This document shows, one piece after another, positions 12,603 through 24,437 of a stretch of 64,000 nt of DNA (positions are counted from its first letter, which is position 1; every line of letters begins with the position of its first letter). The notes beneath the pieces were generated by a model. The model had not been told where the DNA came from and did not search any database. It saw only the letters and a program-made list of their open reading frames with translations. The position numbers and the translations under genes are program-made. Location of the stretch: positions 202,144 through 266,143 of the forward strand of contig NC_031480.1 in assembly GCF_000006565.2 (NCBI RefSeq), in the 5' to 3' direction. Source of the DNA: Toxoplasma gondii ME49. Taxonomy: Eukaryota; Apicomplexa; Conoidasida; Eucoccidiorida; Sarcocystidae.

Positions 12603-15600
12603 TCAGGCTTTGATGAGAGGCGCACTCATGGGGAAGACGGGGGTCGTGTACTTGATTTCGAAGTCTTGGACGAAGGGCTCTGGAGGCACGCCGAGACTGT
12701 CGAGTTCGGTGTCTCCCCAGCTGCTTGGGTTGTGCAGATTTCTGGGTCGAGGCGGCTGCTTCGTTTCCTGTTCCGTTTTTCTGTAAGTCTGCGAGGCTCT
12801 CCGGAAGAGCGCGTCCTTCAGTCTGCCGCGCTTCGCCCACCAGTTCTTGAAAGGCGCCGCAAGCCACCTCTTGAGGCGCGTGAAGGTGTGTTTGAGAGCC
12901 ATTTCGAACTGCAGCAACACCTTGATTTCCGACTTGAGGATGTTCCAGACGGAGACGACGGCCATGGGCAGCATGAGGTACGGCGCCATGCCTGCGAAGA
13001 GGCCGACTTTGAGGAAGTCTTGGGTCGCCACTCTCGCGGCGCTCGTGGTGGCCTTGGCGATGGCCTGCGGCGCGCAGGTGACTCCGAGGATCTCGTTCGT
13101 CACGCAGGAGACCGGCGGCGCGCCGCCAATGTCTTCCATATGTTGCACGATGTCTGCAACATTCAGCAGCGCGTACAGACCCATCATGCCGAGCGTCAAG
13201 ACTCCGATAATGGCTTGCTTCCGCGACTTCCGCCGCTGCTCCATCCACTTTCGAATGTAGTTCCCGTAGTACGCGGCCTGCATGTACAGCGCAGTGCCGA
13301 GGTTCGGATTGCCCATCTCCGAGTTGACCTGTCCCGCAAGCTTCATGGCGTAGGTGAACCAAGTGCTCGCGCCGAACTTCATCGCCTTCAGATTCTTTTT
13401 GGACGTCTTGTCGAGCATGTTGTCGAAGAAGTCGATCTGCACAGAGAGACTAAAGCGGAACGCGTTCACGTGGTGTGGACTGTTCAGCTTCTCAATTTCC
13501 TTCGCTCCCGAAAAGTCCTTCTCGTACCCCTTCAGCTTCTTCGGATTCTGCAGATTCGGCATCACGAACGCCATGACCAGCTTCCAAAGCGCTTCGCACT
13601 GCTCCATGCACATCGACCGCTGGAACTCCTTCTTGCGCTCTTCCTCCGGCAGGTTCGCGTAATCGTAGTGAATCGACAGGAAACCTTGGTTCCGCGCAGT
13701 GGCAGCTGCTACTCCCTCCTTCCGCAATTGCTCGTTTGCCGCAGAAATCGTGTCGAAACCAGGAACTCGCACCGACGCCTTCGTGTACCCTGCGACGACG
13801 TCTTTCACGAGCTCCATCCAGCCGTCGGTGATGAAATCGTAGAGGCGGTCGTTCTTCACGACTTCCGCCACCGAGTTGATTTGCCTGCAGGTCTGAATCA
13901 CCTGCCGCATGTCGACCTTCACACCAAACCAGACGGCGTACTCGCTGCGTTCGTTCTCTCTCAGCAGCGACAGAAAAAAAGTCTTCAGCGCCCGCCCGGC
14001 TCGTCGCAGAAGGTTTTTGCTCTGGTGCACGCGCTTCGCGATGCGCCCAAGAAAGATGGTGCCCTCGGCCTCAGCCTGGAGGCGGTCTCGCGAGTCCTTC
14101 ACGAGCAACGCAACTGGGTCGCGCGCGTTCAGTGCTGCTCGGCCGTACGGGTGTCGCAGATACGCGTTGTACGCCTCAAGCCACTTGGAATTCAGCTGTG
14201 CATCCCAGTTCGTCAGATTGGGGATGGGGATGCCGCCAAACGACATCCCTTCTGGAAGCTTCTCGCCTCGTGCCAGGCGACGCTTGATGTCCCCTGGAAT
14301 TCCGTGCTCTGCCCACCTCTTGATCATGTCGTCTGTCTCGCGAACGAGACCCCTCTCATGCAGCCTGTGCGAGCCTTTCTCTGCCGCTGACTGGCGCGAA
14401 ACCTCCCGCGCCCGCACCTCGTGGTACATGAACGCGTTCTGATTCACTTCCAGGTTCGCCTGTGTGTGGGTGATGAAGTCAAACGCCGTCACGATGCTCG
14501 ACAAGACTGTCGGATCCAAGCTCCGAAGCAGTACTGCACAGACATTCAGACAGTTAGAGACAACGGGAGAAGCGACAAGGGATGCAGCTGCTTCTGTGCA
14601 GAGATGCGCGGGTCTCTCCAGGTCCGCGGAAACAACAGAGAGCTGGCTGAGAAACGCGGCCATGACGAGGAAAACGCTGTTCGAGCTGCGCCAGGCACTC
14701 CAAAGTCTTCGAGAAGCCTCTTTCGACGCACGCAAATCCTTTTGTGGCGAAACGACATGGACGAGAAAAAGGGAGAAAAAGATGTGCGTCCGTAGAACAT
14801 CTCCTCGCCTATGCAACAACAGACACCTGCTGCAGTCTACACGAGAATTGTGGTGCTAAACTGAGATGCAGAGATCCTTCGCGGGGCTGGGCGAAAGCCA
14901 CTTCGCGAGGGTCGTAAAAACAGTGCAAGCTTCTCGAGAAAGAAACTGAACAACTGCAGGGAGACACAGAGTCAAGATCGAAAAGTCGGACTGAGAAACA
15001 AGCCTCTTCACCCTGGAGCGGCGTGGACTGACTCCTCGCCTGAGGCGAAAACCAGATGCTTCAGCACTTACGAGCCTTCGCTTCGCGCGCCATGTGTTTG
15101 TGGTTGACTTTTCGCATCAGCTTCTTCAGCACCGCGGGAGTCCACTTGGAATTCAAAATCCGCATCGTCTTCTTGTTTCTGCTGACACGGGTGTGTTGCC
15201 TGTCGTGCAGCGCCGCGGGGTCTGAGAACAAGCGAAAGGAACGCGTCTCTGTCTCCACTTCTCCCCTGGGAAACGAACACCGTCTACAGCCTCCGAACGA
15301 AAACGCAGAAAGAACAAGAACTACATATACATATGTGCGTCAAGAAACATCGCCGAGTGGATAGTCATGAATATATATATATATATACATATATACATAT
15401 ATATACACATATAATATACATAAGATATATATATATATATCTGCACTGGGATCTGTATACGGAGAGGTGGGTGCGTATACAGATGTATACACGGAGACCA
15501 TGATTCCTCTACATATACGCTTATACAAAAGAATCGTATAGAGATGAGAAGAGCCACACTGTGAGGGTGTGCCGTTCGCGCGCCGACATGCCAGGCAATG

Positions 15601-18600
15601 TCTGGTGCGCGAAAAATGGAGAAAAGCCTTGGAGAAACTCGAAAGTGAAACTCGAAAGCATCCAAACGATGCCTGCAGTTGAAGCGGAGGCACGCCCCCA
15701 AAAGAAACATATGCGAGCGAAACGCAGTTGGTTTCATGAAGACGCACAGAGCCTATAAAGCGTATAAAACCTTGAGGTTCTCTCGATATCACTTTCAGAA
15801 ACAAGTCTCCTTTGAAAGTTGTTTTCACCTTCGCGGAGAAACGCCGCTCAAACAAGTGACATGTGGGGTGTCGACAGCAAACGCCGTTTGACTTATGGAC
15901 AAGTGATACAACTCTGAAGATGTCGGCAAACCTCACACCCAAGATCGGGGTGACTCTCGATACACAGAATGCGAGAGTCGAGTTCTCTGCAGGAGGAATA
16001 AATTGTCGCCTTCGTATCTCTTCAACAGTGAACCACGGGCACATCGCAAGGTTTTGTGGATTCTGACATCTTGAACAGAAAGGAACGAGTAGTTGGAACA
16101 CCTATCGAATCGACAAAACGTCTTAATCAAGGTTTTGTAAATCACTCGAGACCCTCTGAGCAGTGTGGCAGAGTGGAGGGAATCGCTTTTATCTGCCTTG
16201 GTGAGTTTCGGTTGATGTCTGAAAACTTGCCTGTTCCAGAGACCGCGAATCGGAAGAGAAAGAGGGCGTTGACAGCGAGGGGGTCGAAGCTGCACCACTC
16301 TTGAAAGAATTTAACCTGCCCGGTGCGCATGAACGCCATCAACGATCTCTGAGATCTCGGGAGATTTCTTCCTTGACTTAGCTTGTGGTATTGGTTCGTG
16401 AGAAAGGTCCGGAAACTCGATAAAAACGACGTCGGCTGCGCGCAGAACGTCCGAGCTGGTGCGCAGGGACGCCGAAAGAAAAATACAAAACCTTCAGTGA
16501 GCTCATGTTCTGCAGCTCATTTCACCTCAACTCTGGTAGACACGTAAAGCTCCCCTTCATCTGAAGTTCTCGAACGGGAACTGACAATGAAGTCCATATA
16601 AACAGATGCGCGCATCTACCCTACTACTGCATATGCGCACGTGAGCTGTCGGCATGATTTTAGCTGCATGCACATAAGTACCTGGATATTCATACATGGG
16701 TGCATGCGCAAGGTTACATATATTTGTAGATATGCGCCGGTATTTACGTAGGTCGAGATCCACTTGAGGATACTCGAGTGCAGACATGTGAGTTCATGCA
16801 TATAGATGAACGTATAAAGAATTACATCCGTATAGATATGCATCGATATAAACGCAAATAGATACAATTGTGTGTGCATGCAAGTGGACACATGCACATG
16901 TATATTTTTCTTACAATTGAGCGCGAGGAAGATGGCGGCTCTGAGTGCGTAAGGGTCGTTTTCGGGGATTTTCTTTCGAAGCTTCGCGAATCTCGACTGC
17001 TGTCTCTTCTCGACGAAGCTCTTTCTTTGCGAGATGTAAGCCTCCAACTTGCTGCGCATGTCTTTCTTCAGGAGTCCGTTTTCGACGTTCATGAAGACAC
17101 CGAAAGACATTGAGTCTTTTGCAACTGAAAAAAGAAAAGCACCATTTGACTGTCTGCCTTTGAGAAAAGGGTGACCATAACGTTCCCGTCTGTTCTCTTT
17201 CTGAAGTCGAAGAAACCACTGAGCTAAAACGCAGTAGAACAACTCGCGCCGACCAGCCTTCTTCTCCTTGCAGGTCTTTTGATGATTTGCAACTACACTT
17301 CGCGGGATGCATTCCTAAACGCACATCTCACCACGATGTTCGAGTTTGAACACCGGTTTTTCTGAATATTTTCGTGCACTTTGATTTCTGAACAGACAAC
17401 GCATACGTTGACCTGTTTGCCTGCTTTCTGGAAAGAAAACCTCAGCGCTGTCTTGTCGAAACAAGTCAAAGTGGTGTTCCCCAGGAACCCGTGGAAGCAG
17501 CGTCGATGAAAGGTTGTTTTCTTCACTTTTCACTGTTCACTTTACTTGGATCCCCTATATACACTTTCGTCTCGATCACGGAAACTTCAGTTTTACTCCG
17601 CCACACCGTTTCTCTGTCTGCTTTCCTCTTCTTCCTCACTTCTGTCGTATTGTCTGAAGAGAGCGCCGCTGCTCTTCGCCATCAACTCGCGGTCGTCGAA
17701 CCACAGAGTGCGCTCGAAGACTGCGACGAGAAGCCACACGGAGACTCCACAAAACATGAGGCCGCTAACGAGCGCAGTTGAGGACGAGTCAAGACAACTT
17801 GTTTTCACGGAAAAGCGACGAGCTACAAGCGCGCGTTCTTGTCGACTCAACACGAGCGCCTCACGCGTCGAATACGCATTTGAAGAGACACACCCTGTCA
17901 CCGGGATGCCAGCATGTTGTTAGAGGCTACAGATCCACTCCGATCATGTCTTTCGAGCCCGCCTGTACGTGTGAAAGAAATGTACTCTTTTTCAGGTGCC
18001 TTTGCCTCTTCAGCGCCAGGTCCTGCGACGCAATTCGAATGGTGGTACATCTTTGTGAACACGCACACCGAGTTCGTGTAAAAGTCTCACTTTCGCCGTA
18101 GGCAGTTGGGTCCGCCACAACTTTTCCCCACCGCGTCCGCCAGCTATGCGAGAACGGCTCGGCGATGCTTCCTGTGATTTGTCCGACGTGACCGCTCCCT
18201 GCAAACGGAGAAACGCAAGTTCAGCAGTGCGTGCAACGTCTCGTCATTCGAGATGTCTCTGTTGCCCTGCCTCCCGGTCGAGAAACTATGCCCCGACATA
18301 CACCTGACGCAGGTGAAAAGCGGTTGAAAATGAAGGTCTCGAGAGATATTGCCGTCCCAAAACGACGACAGCTTCGAATCTGTGGTCGCGAGAGAGTCCG
18401 AGCAGAATCGTCTTTACGCAGTTCAACTAATTCATCTCAGATAAGTAGGAAGACGCTCGACAGATAAGACAGACGATATGATATCTTCAATTTCTTCTGT
18501 TACGTGAGAACATCAGCTTCCAAGTTAGCACTGCGTGTCTGAACCATACACGGCACTTTCGAATCCACCGTGCGCCGTTGACAGAAGGAACTCCACCAGA

Positions 18601-21600
18601 AATACAGGATTCATACAGGCAACACAGCCGCGTCCAGTAGGCCACAAACTCGTAGTGGATACGCTTCCGAGAGAACACTTTGGAGGAATTCTTTCTCAGA
18701 GAGCACCACACAACTTGCCAAAAAGACATCCGTAGAAAAGAATCAACACAATCTGAAACCCTGACGTCTCGCACTAACGGAAAAGGCAGTCTAGGATTGC
18801 AAGGTGAAGGAAAAATCTAACACATGAAAATCAAGAAAATCTAAAGTAAATATGAAGGTCAAGAATATAGACGTCTCGGACGCAGCAAGCTGCGATAGTG
18901 TGGTTTAAGACCTTTACCGGCCAACGAGACGGTTTCTCCACCATGAATATCCACCATCTTTTTGCAGAACAGCACCGGGGTCCCCCTCAGGCGACGAGTA
19001 TGAGGGACAGACAACCGAGTTCTCTATGGCTGCTGCTACGGTGGAGACCACTAGGCTCGATGCATCTGGTGACTGATGACCATCCAGAGTTGACCTGCGA
19101 CTCGCTTTCCTGCGGTTTCGTGGAAAGAAAGTCTCGCACTGCGTTTCAAAGGAATCGACATACCGTATCCCGTGACCAGGTTGAACGCCTTCTTGGTACG
19201 GAGAGAGTCTTGTTGTTCGTGCGGCTCTAAAGCGCGCACAGGAGCGAGAATTGTTGCTTCGTAGTCGCAGACCGGGGACAAACCTCGGCAGGTGCGAGTG
19301 TGAATTCTCGCGCTGTTAGTTGCGGGGTCGACGAGAGGCTCGACGCCAGTCTTGTATTTTCCAAGTTCATCCATCAGGTCGATTTGGACTGCAGAAACAC
19401 GCAAGTCGATCGGATACTCCGAGCGATTTCCGCACCCCAGACGCGCATCATTCGACGCTGCAGTTGAGCGTTGAGGCAGCGAACGCTTCGTCGGACTTCA
19501 CAACAAATGGAGTGGACGAATGACAGAGAGACAGATGGTCGCGATTCCGAGTTTGATGGAGAGAAAACGCGGGTGCGTGGCGACGGTCATTAGGTTACGT
19601 CGGGCAGTAAAACTGAGGCTTGGAAGCAAGAGAGGCCACAATGTTGACGAGGCGAACAGATTCAAAGGGGAAATTGCATGCAGCTATTCTCTCAGGGGGT
19701 TCGGCTTCTTTTTTACACAATTCGAGAAATTTTCAAAAAAAATTCCGTTTTTCTTCCACCCATTCTCGGTCGCTAGGGGCCATGTGTGGGCATCTGGTTC
19801 CACGCTTGTTCGAAGCGAGAGGAGGAAAACAGGCGTCTGCGAAATCGACTGGAAAGAAGCAGCTTGACAGCCCCGTCCTCGGGAGATGAAAAACCTGTCC
19901 CAGAAGGCACCGACTTGAACTGTGAAAGAGATGGTGGAAGGAGTACAGGAATGGAGTGTAACGGAACACTTGACCGAACCTGCGATAGATAAACATATCT
20001 TGAGTGTTGCCACTCGTAGGAAGAGCGAGAGCAAACTAGTCCTCAGGTGACAGGATGACCTGGAAATAAAGAGACCTGTTTCTCGGGTGATACAACCTTG
20101 TTTAGAAGACCGCGGGAGGGTCGACGTCAAATCCCCCCTTTTCCAATCTCTGTGTGTGGCACCTTGGTATCTTGAAGGACAACATGCATCTCGTGCACCG
20201 TTAAAACGGCTGCATGCTGTTTGCTTTTTCTAGCCGTTTGTAGGTGGTAGTGCAAGAGATTTCATGTCCTCTGCCTGCGCTGCCTTCCGAAAACGCATGC
20301 CCCCATTAAAGAACCTAGGATAGAGACACAAGATGTAAACACAGACGTCTGCCAGGCTCTGTACTCTGGGAGGAGTTTGCCTGCTTCCAGTCATCCTTGA
20401 TTTAGATCCTGCAGCTCTTGTTCACCTCGGGCTTCTCTACCTATTTTCTTTGAAAGCTGGTCTCAAAAAAGAAGAGTCGTTTTCCCAGACCTGACGCGAT
20501 CCCCTGAGAGATCCGAATAAAGCGCGACAGTTTGAGTTACACACAACGCTTTCGTTCCGCCTTTCGGATTCTTCCATCTTCTAGTTCCGCCATCATGTCT
20601 ACCGGTGACCTTGTACGGAGTCGTTTGTCTCCAGCTTGTCCCGTTACCTTCCCAGTCGTCGCTCGACGGTACAGTTCCACATCGACGTGACTTACTCTGC
20701 TGAACGCCGTTGAGCACTAGTTCGAGGGCGTCGCACAGCTGGCGGTGGAGAGGCAACATGTCTCGGTTTTTGTGCTTCCTCGCGCCCCCGGTCTGGTACC
20801 AGTGTTTCTGTCCACGTCGCTTAGGTCCACGGTGGTTGTCGCACATTTCGTCGAGCATCGCGAAGCCTGTGTTGTTCCCCGCAGAAGCTGCCAACGAGAC
20901 CCAAGAGTGAAAAGGCTTTGACGGCGAGGCTCCGAAGAAAGACTCGTAGTCCAGGTAGGCAATCATCAGGGTCAGAACGTGACCGATAGCTGACAGAAGA
21001 CAGAAAAGAAGGGACGCAAAAACACGGGAGATTCTTCGATGGTGAGGAGGCAGAGACATAGGAATCTGCCGCGGCCAACCCCGAAGTGAGAAACGGTGGA
21101 GTGGCAAAGAATTCCAAAGGCTTTTAGAGGCGACGAACTGGGACACAAAGCCAAGGATTGGAGAAGGCGATGCACGCGGACTGCAGAGTGGCTAACGCTT
21201 TTCCGCCCCAACGCGTTTGTCTCTGAACAAACGAACATCTCTCGAGGGAGTGGCGGAAGACCTTTGAAGAGCGAGAAAAGCGGCCATTCCCCACCTAGGA
21301 CGTTGACTATGCCTCAGCAGTGGATGACAGCGACAAGCAAGTTTTTCCCGATGGCTTCTCAGCAGAAAAGTTTCTTGCCGCCTGACTTTACGAAACACTA
21401 GTCGATCGCCCAACCTCCACATGTGTGCTGTCTGGGAGCGAAGTCGTTGTGCAAGGACAGTGGAAATGTCACATTTTTTCGTTTCCAGAGACTCCATCGC
21501 TCCTGCATCTCTATGGTGGGCCAGAGTGAGTTTGCTCGCACGAGACGAGCACGCTAGAGGAATGTCAGCATGGCGGACGGCCCCAGAGACAGCGACTGCA

Positions 21601-23102
21601 TGCGTCGGCAAACATTTTATCGCAGACAAGTGAGCATCCACCAGTGTTTCGTGCAGATGGTGTGTTCTATTCTTCTGGAGACGAAGCTCTGCGTACTGCA
21701 AGGAGTTTCCTGGAGCTCTCAAAACGCACTGAGCCATGCAGCGACTTCCTTACTGTAGGGATTCGGCCCTAGGCGAAAGATTTCGATGGCTGCAAGCAGC
21801 TGGTCGGCGCTCCCGTTGTGCTGGTTGGCTGTCGCTTGCGCTTCATTTCCTTCGTTTTCGAAATCACCGCGGTGCGGTGGCGCGATCCCGAGAGCCTGCG
21901 CCACGGCTTCGAGGAGCTGCTGCTCCGTGTAGTACGGATTTAGAAACAAAGTCGGGTGGCCAAAAAGAGCCGCAAGCTTGCAAATCAAGTAGAGGCCGAG
22001 CTGCATACCAACAAGGCGCTTGGAGGTCGGACTTCTCTCCTTTTCTGTCTGGTTACTTTGCACAGGCACTGGACGAGGCGCCGGAGGCGTTGCGTACACG
22101 CGAATTCCTGAGGGGACGGCGTCAGTCATTGCAACTCGCACTTGAGGTCCAGTTTCCAGAAAGGACGGGACGGCACTCGAACCGCGGGGATCCGTGGTTG
22201 ACGTCGCATGCATTTCCAGGAGAGAAAGCTCGACGGACTGAGAGACTGACCAGCGAGCAGCATCGCTGCCCCTCTGTTGGACATAGCTATTCGCGACTTC
22301 GTACATTTTCGCGGGGTTGCTGCGGCTCTCGTACTCCTCGTGGAGAACCTCGCGGAAATTCACCGGAAGTTGCCGCAGATTGTGCAGAACGGCCACGGGG
22401 CACCCCTTTTCCGCGGCCCTCACTGAGAACAAAAGACAGAAGACCACACATAACGGACAGAAAAAGCTGGAGACGCGTCAGGGCATCTAACCGTGCACCG
22501 TGTTTCAGCTGGAACTGTGTGAGTCTCTCTATTTCAACCACACGCGTCCGCTTACGCTGAACAGCCTCGATCAAACCCTCGTCGCGAAGCATTCTCTTCA
22601 ACTGGAGAAGATTCCGTTCGGGCAAACTCGGCGTTTCGGTGTCTGGCACCCAGCCGAAACTGATTTGAGAACCCCCCGTGGTCTGCACTTCCGGAGGGGT
22701 TCCGCTCCAAGACCAGGAACCGTGCGGCAGAGGCCCGCCGGCGGTGAGGACGGACAAAGTAAAGCCTTCCTGTCGGCCTCCGGCATTTCTGACTTCGAAT
22801 GTACGAGACGAAGATCCGCGTGTCGACGCGGTGTAAACTTTGAGGTCTTCGGGTAACTCTTCATCGACAGTTTTCACCTCGATTCGCTGATACCCCGTAG
22901 GCCGGAAAGTGCGTGGGCTGGGTTGCGGCCGCAGACCCGGGGTGGCGTCCGAGTCAGGTTCTGCAGCGTCTGTGAAAAGAACGGAAGAAAAGAGTTGGAG
23001 AGCAGAGCGGGGAAAGCTAGAGAAGAAGAGTGAATCCGCTGCAGATAGAAGAATCAGGACAAGAAATGCCCTGCCCAAGGGCAGGCCAGCGCGTTTAGTC
23101 AT
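12603..23102 (-). CDS. RON2: Rhoptry neck protein 2 (RON2), moving-junction receptor for AMA1
   Basis: RON2 is secreted from the rhoptry neck into the host plasma membrane with RON4/5/8; its exposed D3 loop binds the AMA1 groove to form the moving junction. Fourteen exons keep phase throughout: 23102-22499, 22422-21754, 21595-21392, 20989-20696, 19388-19164, 18752-18597, 18198-18091, 17962-17902, 17764-17640, 17427-17332, 17124-16915, 16455-16231, 15221-15072, 14533-12603. The start MTKRAG is followed by a clear signal peptide (FLVLILLSAADS). Hydrophobic segments lie in exon 9 (GLMFCGVSVWLLVAVF) and on both sides of D3 (IIGVLTLGMMGLYALL; LFAGMAPYLMLPMAVVSVW). D3 begins DIVQHMEDIGG, exactly 183 residues from the C-terminus, as in T. 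gondii residues 1297-1479. My model totals 1685 residues, about 206 more than the 1479 I recall, so the N-terminal third may differ from the known transcript. Intron 12 is GC-AG. Confidence 0.95.
13044..13154 (-). other. RON2 D3 segment, AMA1-binding disulfide hairpin
   Basis: Thirty-seven codons between two hydrophobic segments. Two cysteines eleven residues apart (CVTNEILGVTC) form the hairpin known from the AMA1-RON2 peptide structure, preceded by the helix-forming DIVQHMEDIGG stretch. Position relative to the C-terminus agrees with T. gondii residues 1297-1333. Both cysteines and the GGAPP turn are intact. Confidence 0.93.
15222..16230 (-). other. RON2 intron 12 with GC-AG borders
   Basis: The exon ends ...GGA ACA G followed by gcaagt, the standard GC-donor consensus AG|GCAAGT. 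The acceptor is cttgttctcag. Using this donor keeps phase 1 on both sides and joins FAVSGT to DPAALHD. The nearest GT (AA|GTTTTC) gives the wrong phase. It contains the TA microsatellite at about 15367-15443. Confidence 0.75.
15367..15443. repeat. TA microsatellite inside RON2 intron 12
   Basis: Several TA/TACATA blocks within the GC-AG intron. Confidence 0.9.
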
Positions 23103-23303
23103 GGTGACGTCTGGAAGGCCGCGAACTGTTGAAAGCGAAAAAAAAAAACAAGAGCTCTCGTCCTTCGCCTCAGAGTCTGCGTGGTGGGAGCAAACGAGAG
23201 AAAAAAGAGGCGCTTGCTAAAACGAGTGCAGCGCAGTACAAGTCATTTTGAGAAGCCAGCTGTAGCTGCCTGGCGAGCGCAAATTCCCTGCTTGTGAAAT
23301 TGG

Positions 23304-24437
23304 ATGGATGGAACGCCAGAAGAAAGGCCTCATTTATATCGTTTGAACAAGGCAAACGAACCGCCGTTCTGCCCCCACCGGGTGGCGCCGCTCGTCGAAA
23401 CAAGACAAATGGTAGAAGTTTTCGAAAGTACACTTGCAAGACAAGGTAGCTTTTCCCGGAGAGGAGCTGACCAGGTCTGGAATGGAGACGCAGGTCACAA
23501 ACTTGCGGACAACAAAAAAGACATGAAAAGGCATTTACGGACGAGGGGCCATCGCACGCAGAGCCGAGGGCCGTTAAAAAGACAAGGAAGAAAAACCACG
23601 CGCGAAACAGAGAAACCCCCTGGCAAAGCTATGGTAGGTGGCGGCCACACGATTTCGTCGCGGCCACACGTTGAGTCGTTGCTTGCATCGGAATTTAGGG
23701 GCGACCTGAAAAGACCGGAGTTACAGAGGAGAAGCAGGCGACTCTCTGTCACGGCAGTGAAGCTCTTTGGCGACTGTATTGAAATGTTTGCGGATAATGA
23801 GGACCCCAGTCGCCCTCTTAGGCCAGGTGACTCGGCCGCCGGCGGCCTTCCCGAGGACCACAAACCCGCGGTTATCCCGGCTCGTGAGAACAAGATACGC
23901 GCACCGCGGAAAAGTTTCAAAACTCCTGGCTGTATGGGTTCCGAATTTCTCCACAAGGCGCTTCGTTCGCGCTTCATAACAAAGACACAAACGAAAAAGG
24001 GTCCCAACGTAACCGATTTGGGGGGAAGCGCGAAAACGCGGCCGATGTTCCGTCCTCCTGTTGGATGCTCTCAAGAGGTCCCTCAAATAGCCAAGCCAGA
24101 AAACGGCAGACAGTATCATTCGCGCCTGAGCTTGATCAGCCTCGTCTGGAATTCGGGCAGTGCCGCAAAAGCTCCGTTCGTGGCATCAATCCCACGACTC
24201 CGGGCAGCCTTGCATAGGACCGACAGACGAGAGGCTTGCGCTTTTGTTCAACTCCCCCTTTCTGTACAGTTCTGCGAGTGGGTTAGTCGACGTGCTCGTC
24301 TCAAATGTTTCGCGACACAGACACACACTTTTAGAAGCGAAATCATAAGCAAGGAATGCCGCCTTCCTCTTGTGAGAGAGCCAAGGAGGCTCTTCTTGTC
24401 TTGTATGTCTTGTCCGGCAAGACTGCTAGCTGGCTAG
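23304..24437 (+). CDS. Unrecognised 377-codon single-exon ORF head to head with RON2
   Basis: An ORF open for 377 codons begins 202 bases from the RON2 start on the opposite strand. At this base composition such a length is unlikely by chance, and it is not a shadow of a recognised gene. The protein is basic and Arg/Lys/Ser-rich, with no signal peptide, membrane segment or motif I know. The start context (ttggATGG) is weak, and codon use shows no strong third-position bias. Against it: it would overlap the RON2 promoter and leader. It may be a real gene, or a long ORF in the RON2 5' region without function. Confidence 0.35.
   Translation: MDGTPEERPHLYRLNKANEPPFCPHRVAPLVETRQMVEVFESTLARQGSFSRRGADQVWNGDAGHKLADNKKDMKRHLRTRGHRTQSRGPLKRQGRKTTRETEKPPGKAMVGGGHTISSRPHVESLLASEFRGDLKRPELQRRSRRLSVTAVKLFGDCIEMFADNEDPSRPLRPGDSAAGGLPEDHKPAVIPARENKIRAPRKSFKTPGCMGSEFLHKALRSRFITKTQTKKGPNVTDLGGSAKTRPMFRPPVGCSQEVPQIAKPENGRQYHSRLSLISLVWNSGSAAKAPFVASIPRLRAALHRTDRREACAFVQLPLSVQFCEWVSRRARLKCFATQTHTFRSEIISKECRLPLVREPRRLFLSCMSCPARLLAG

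Noticed and set aside
19684..20130. Possible additional RON2 exon with phase 1 on both sides (VGAFWDRFFISRG)
   Set aside because: Exons 4 and 5 already join in phase without it, and it has no clear donor; inclusion would lengthen an already long model.
21192..21240. Acceptor tttgttcag followed by open frame (ETNALGRKS) upstream of RON2 exon 4
   Set aside because: The much stronger acceptor at 20990 gives the membrane-like IGHVLTLMIAYLDY reading in the correct phase.
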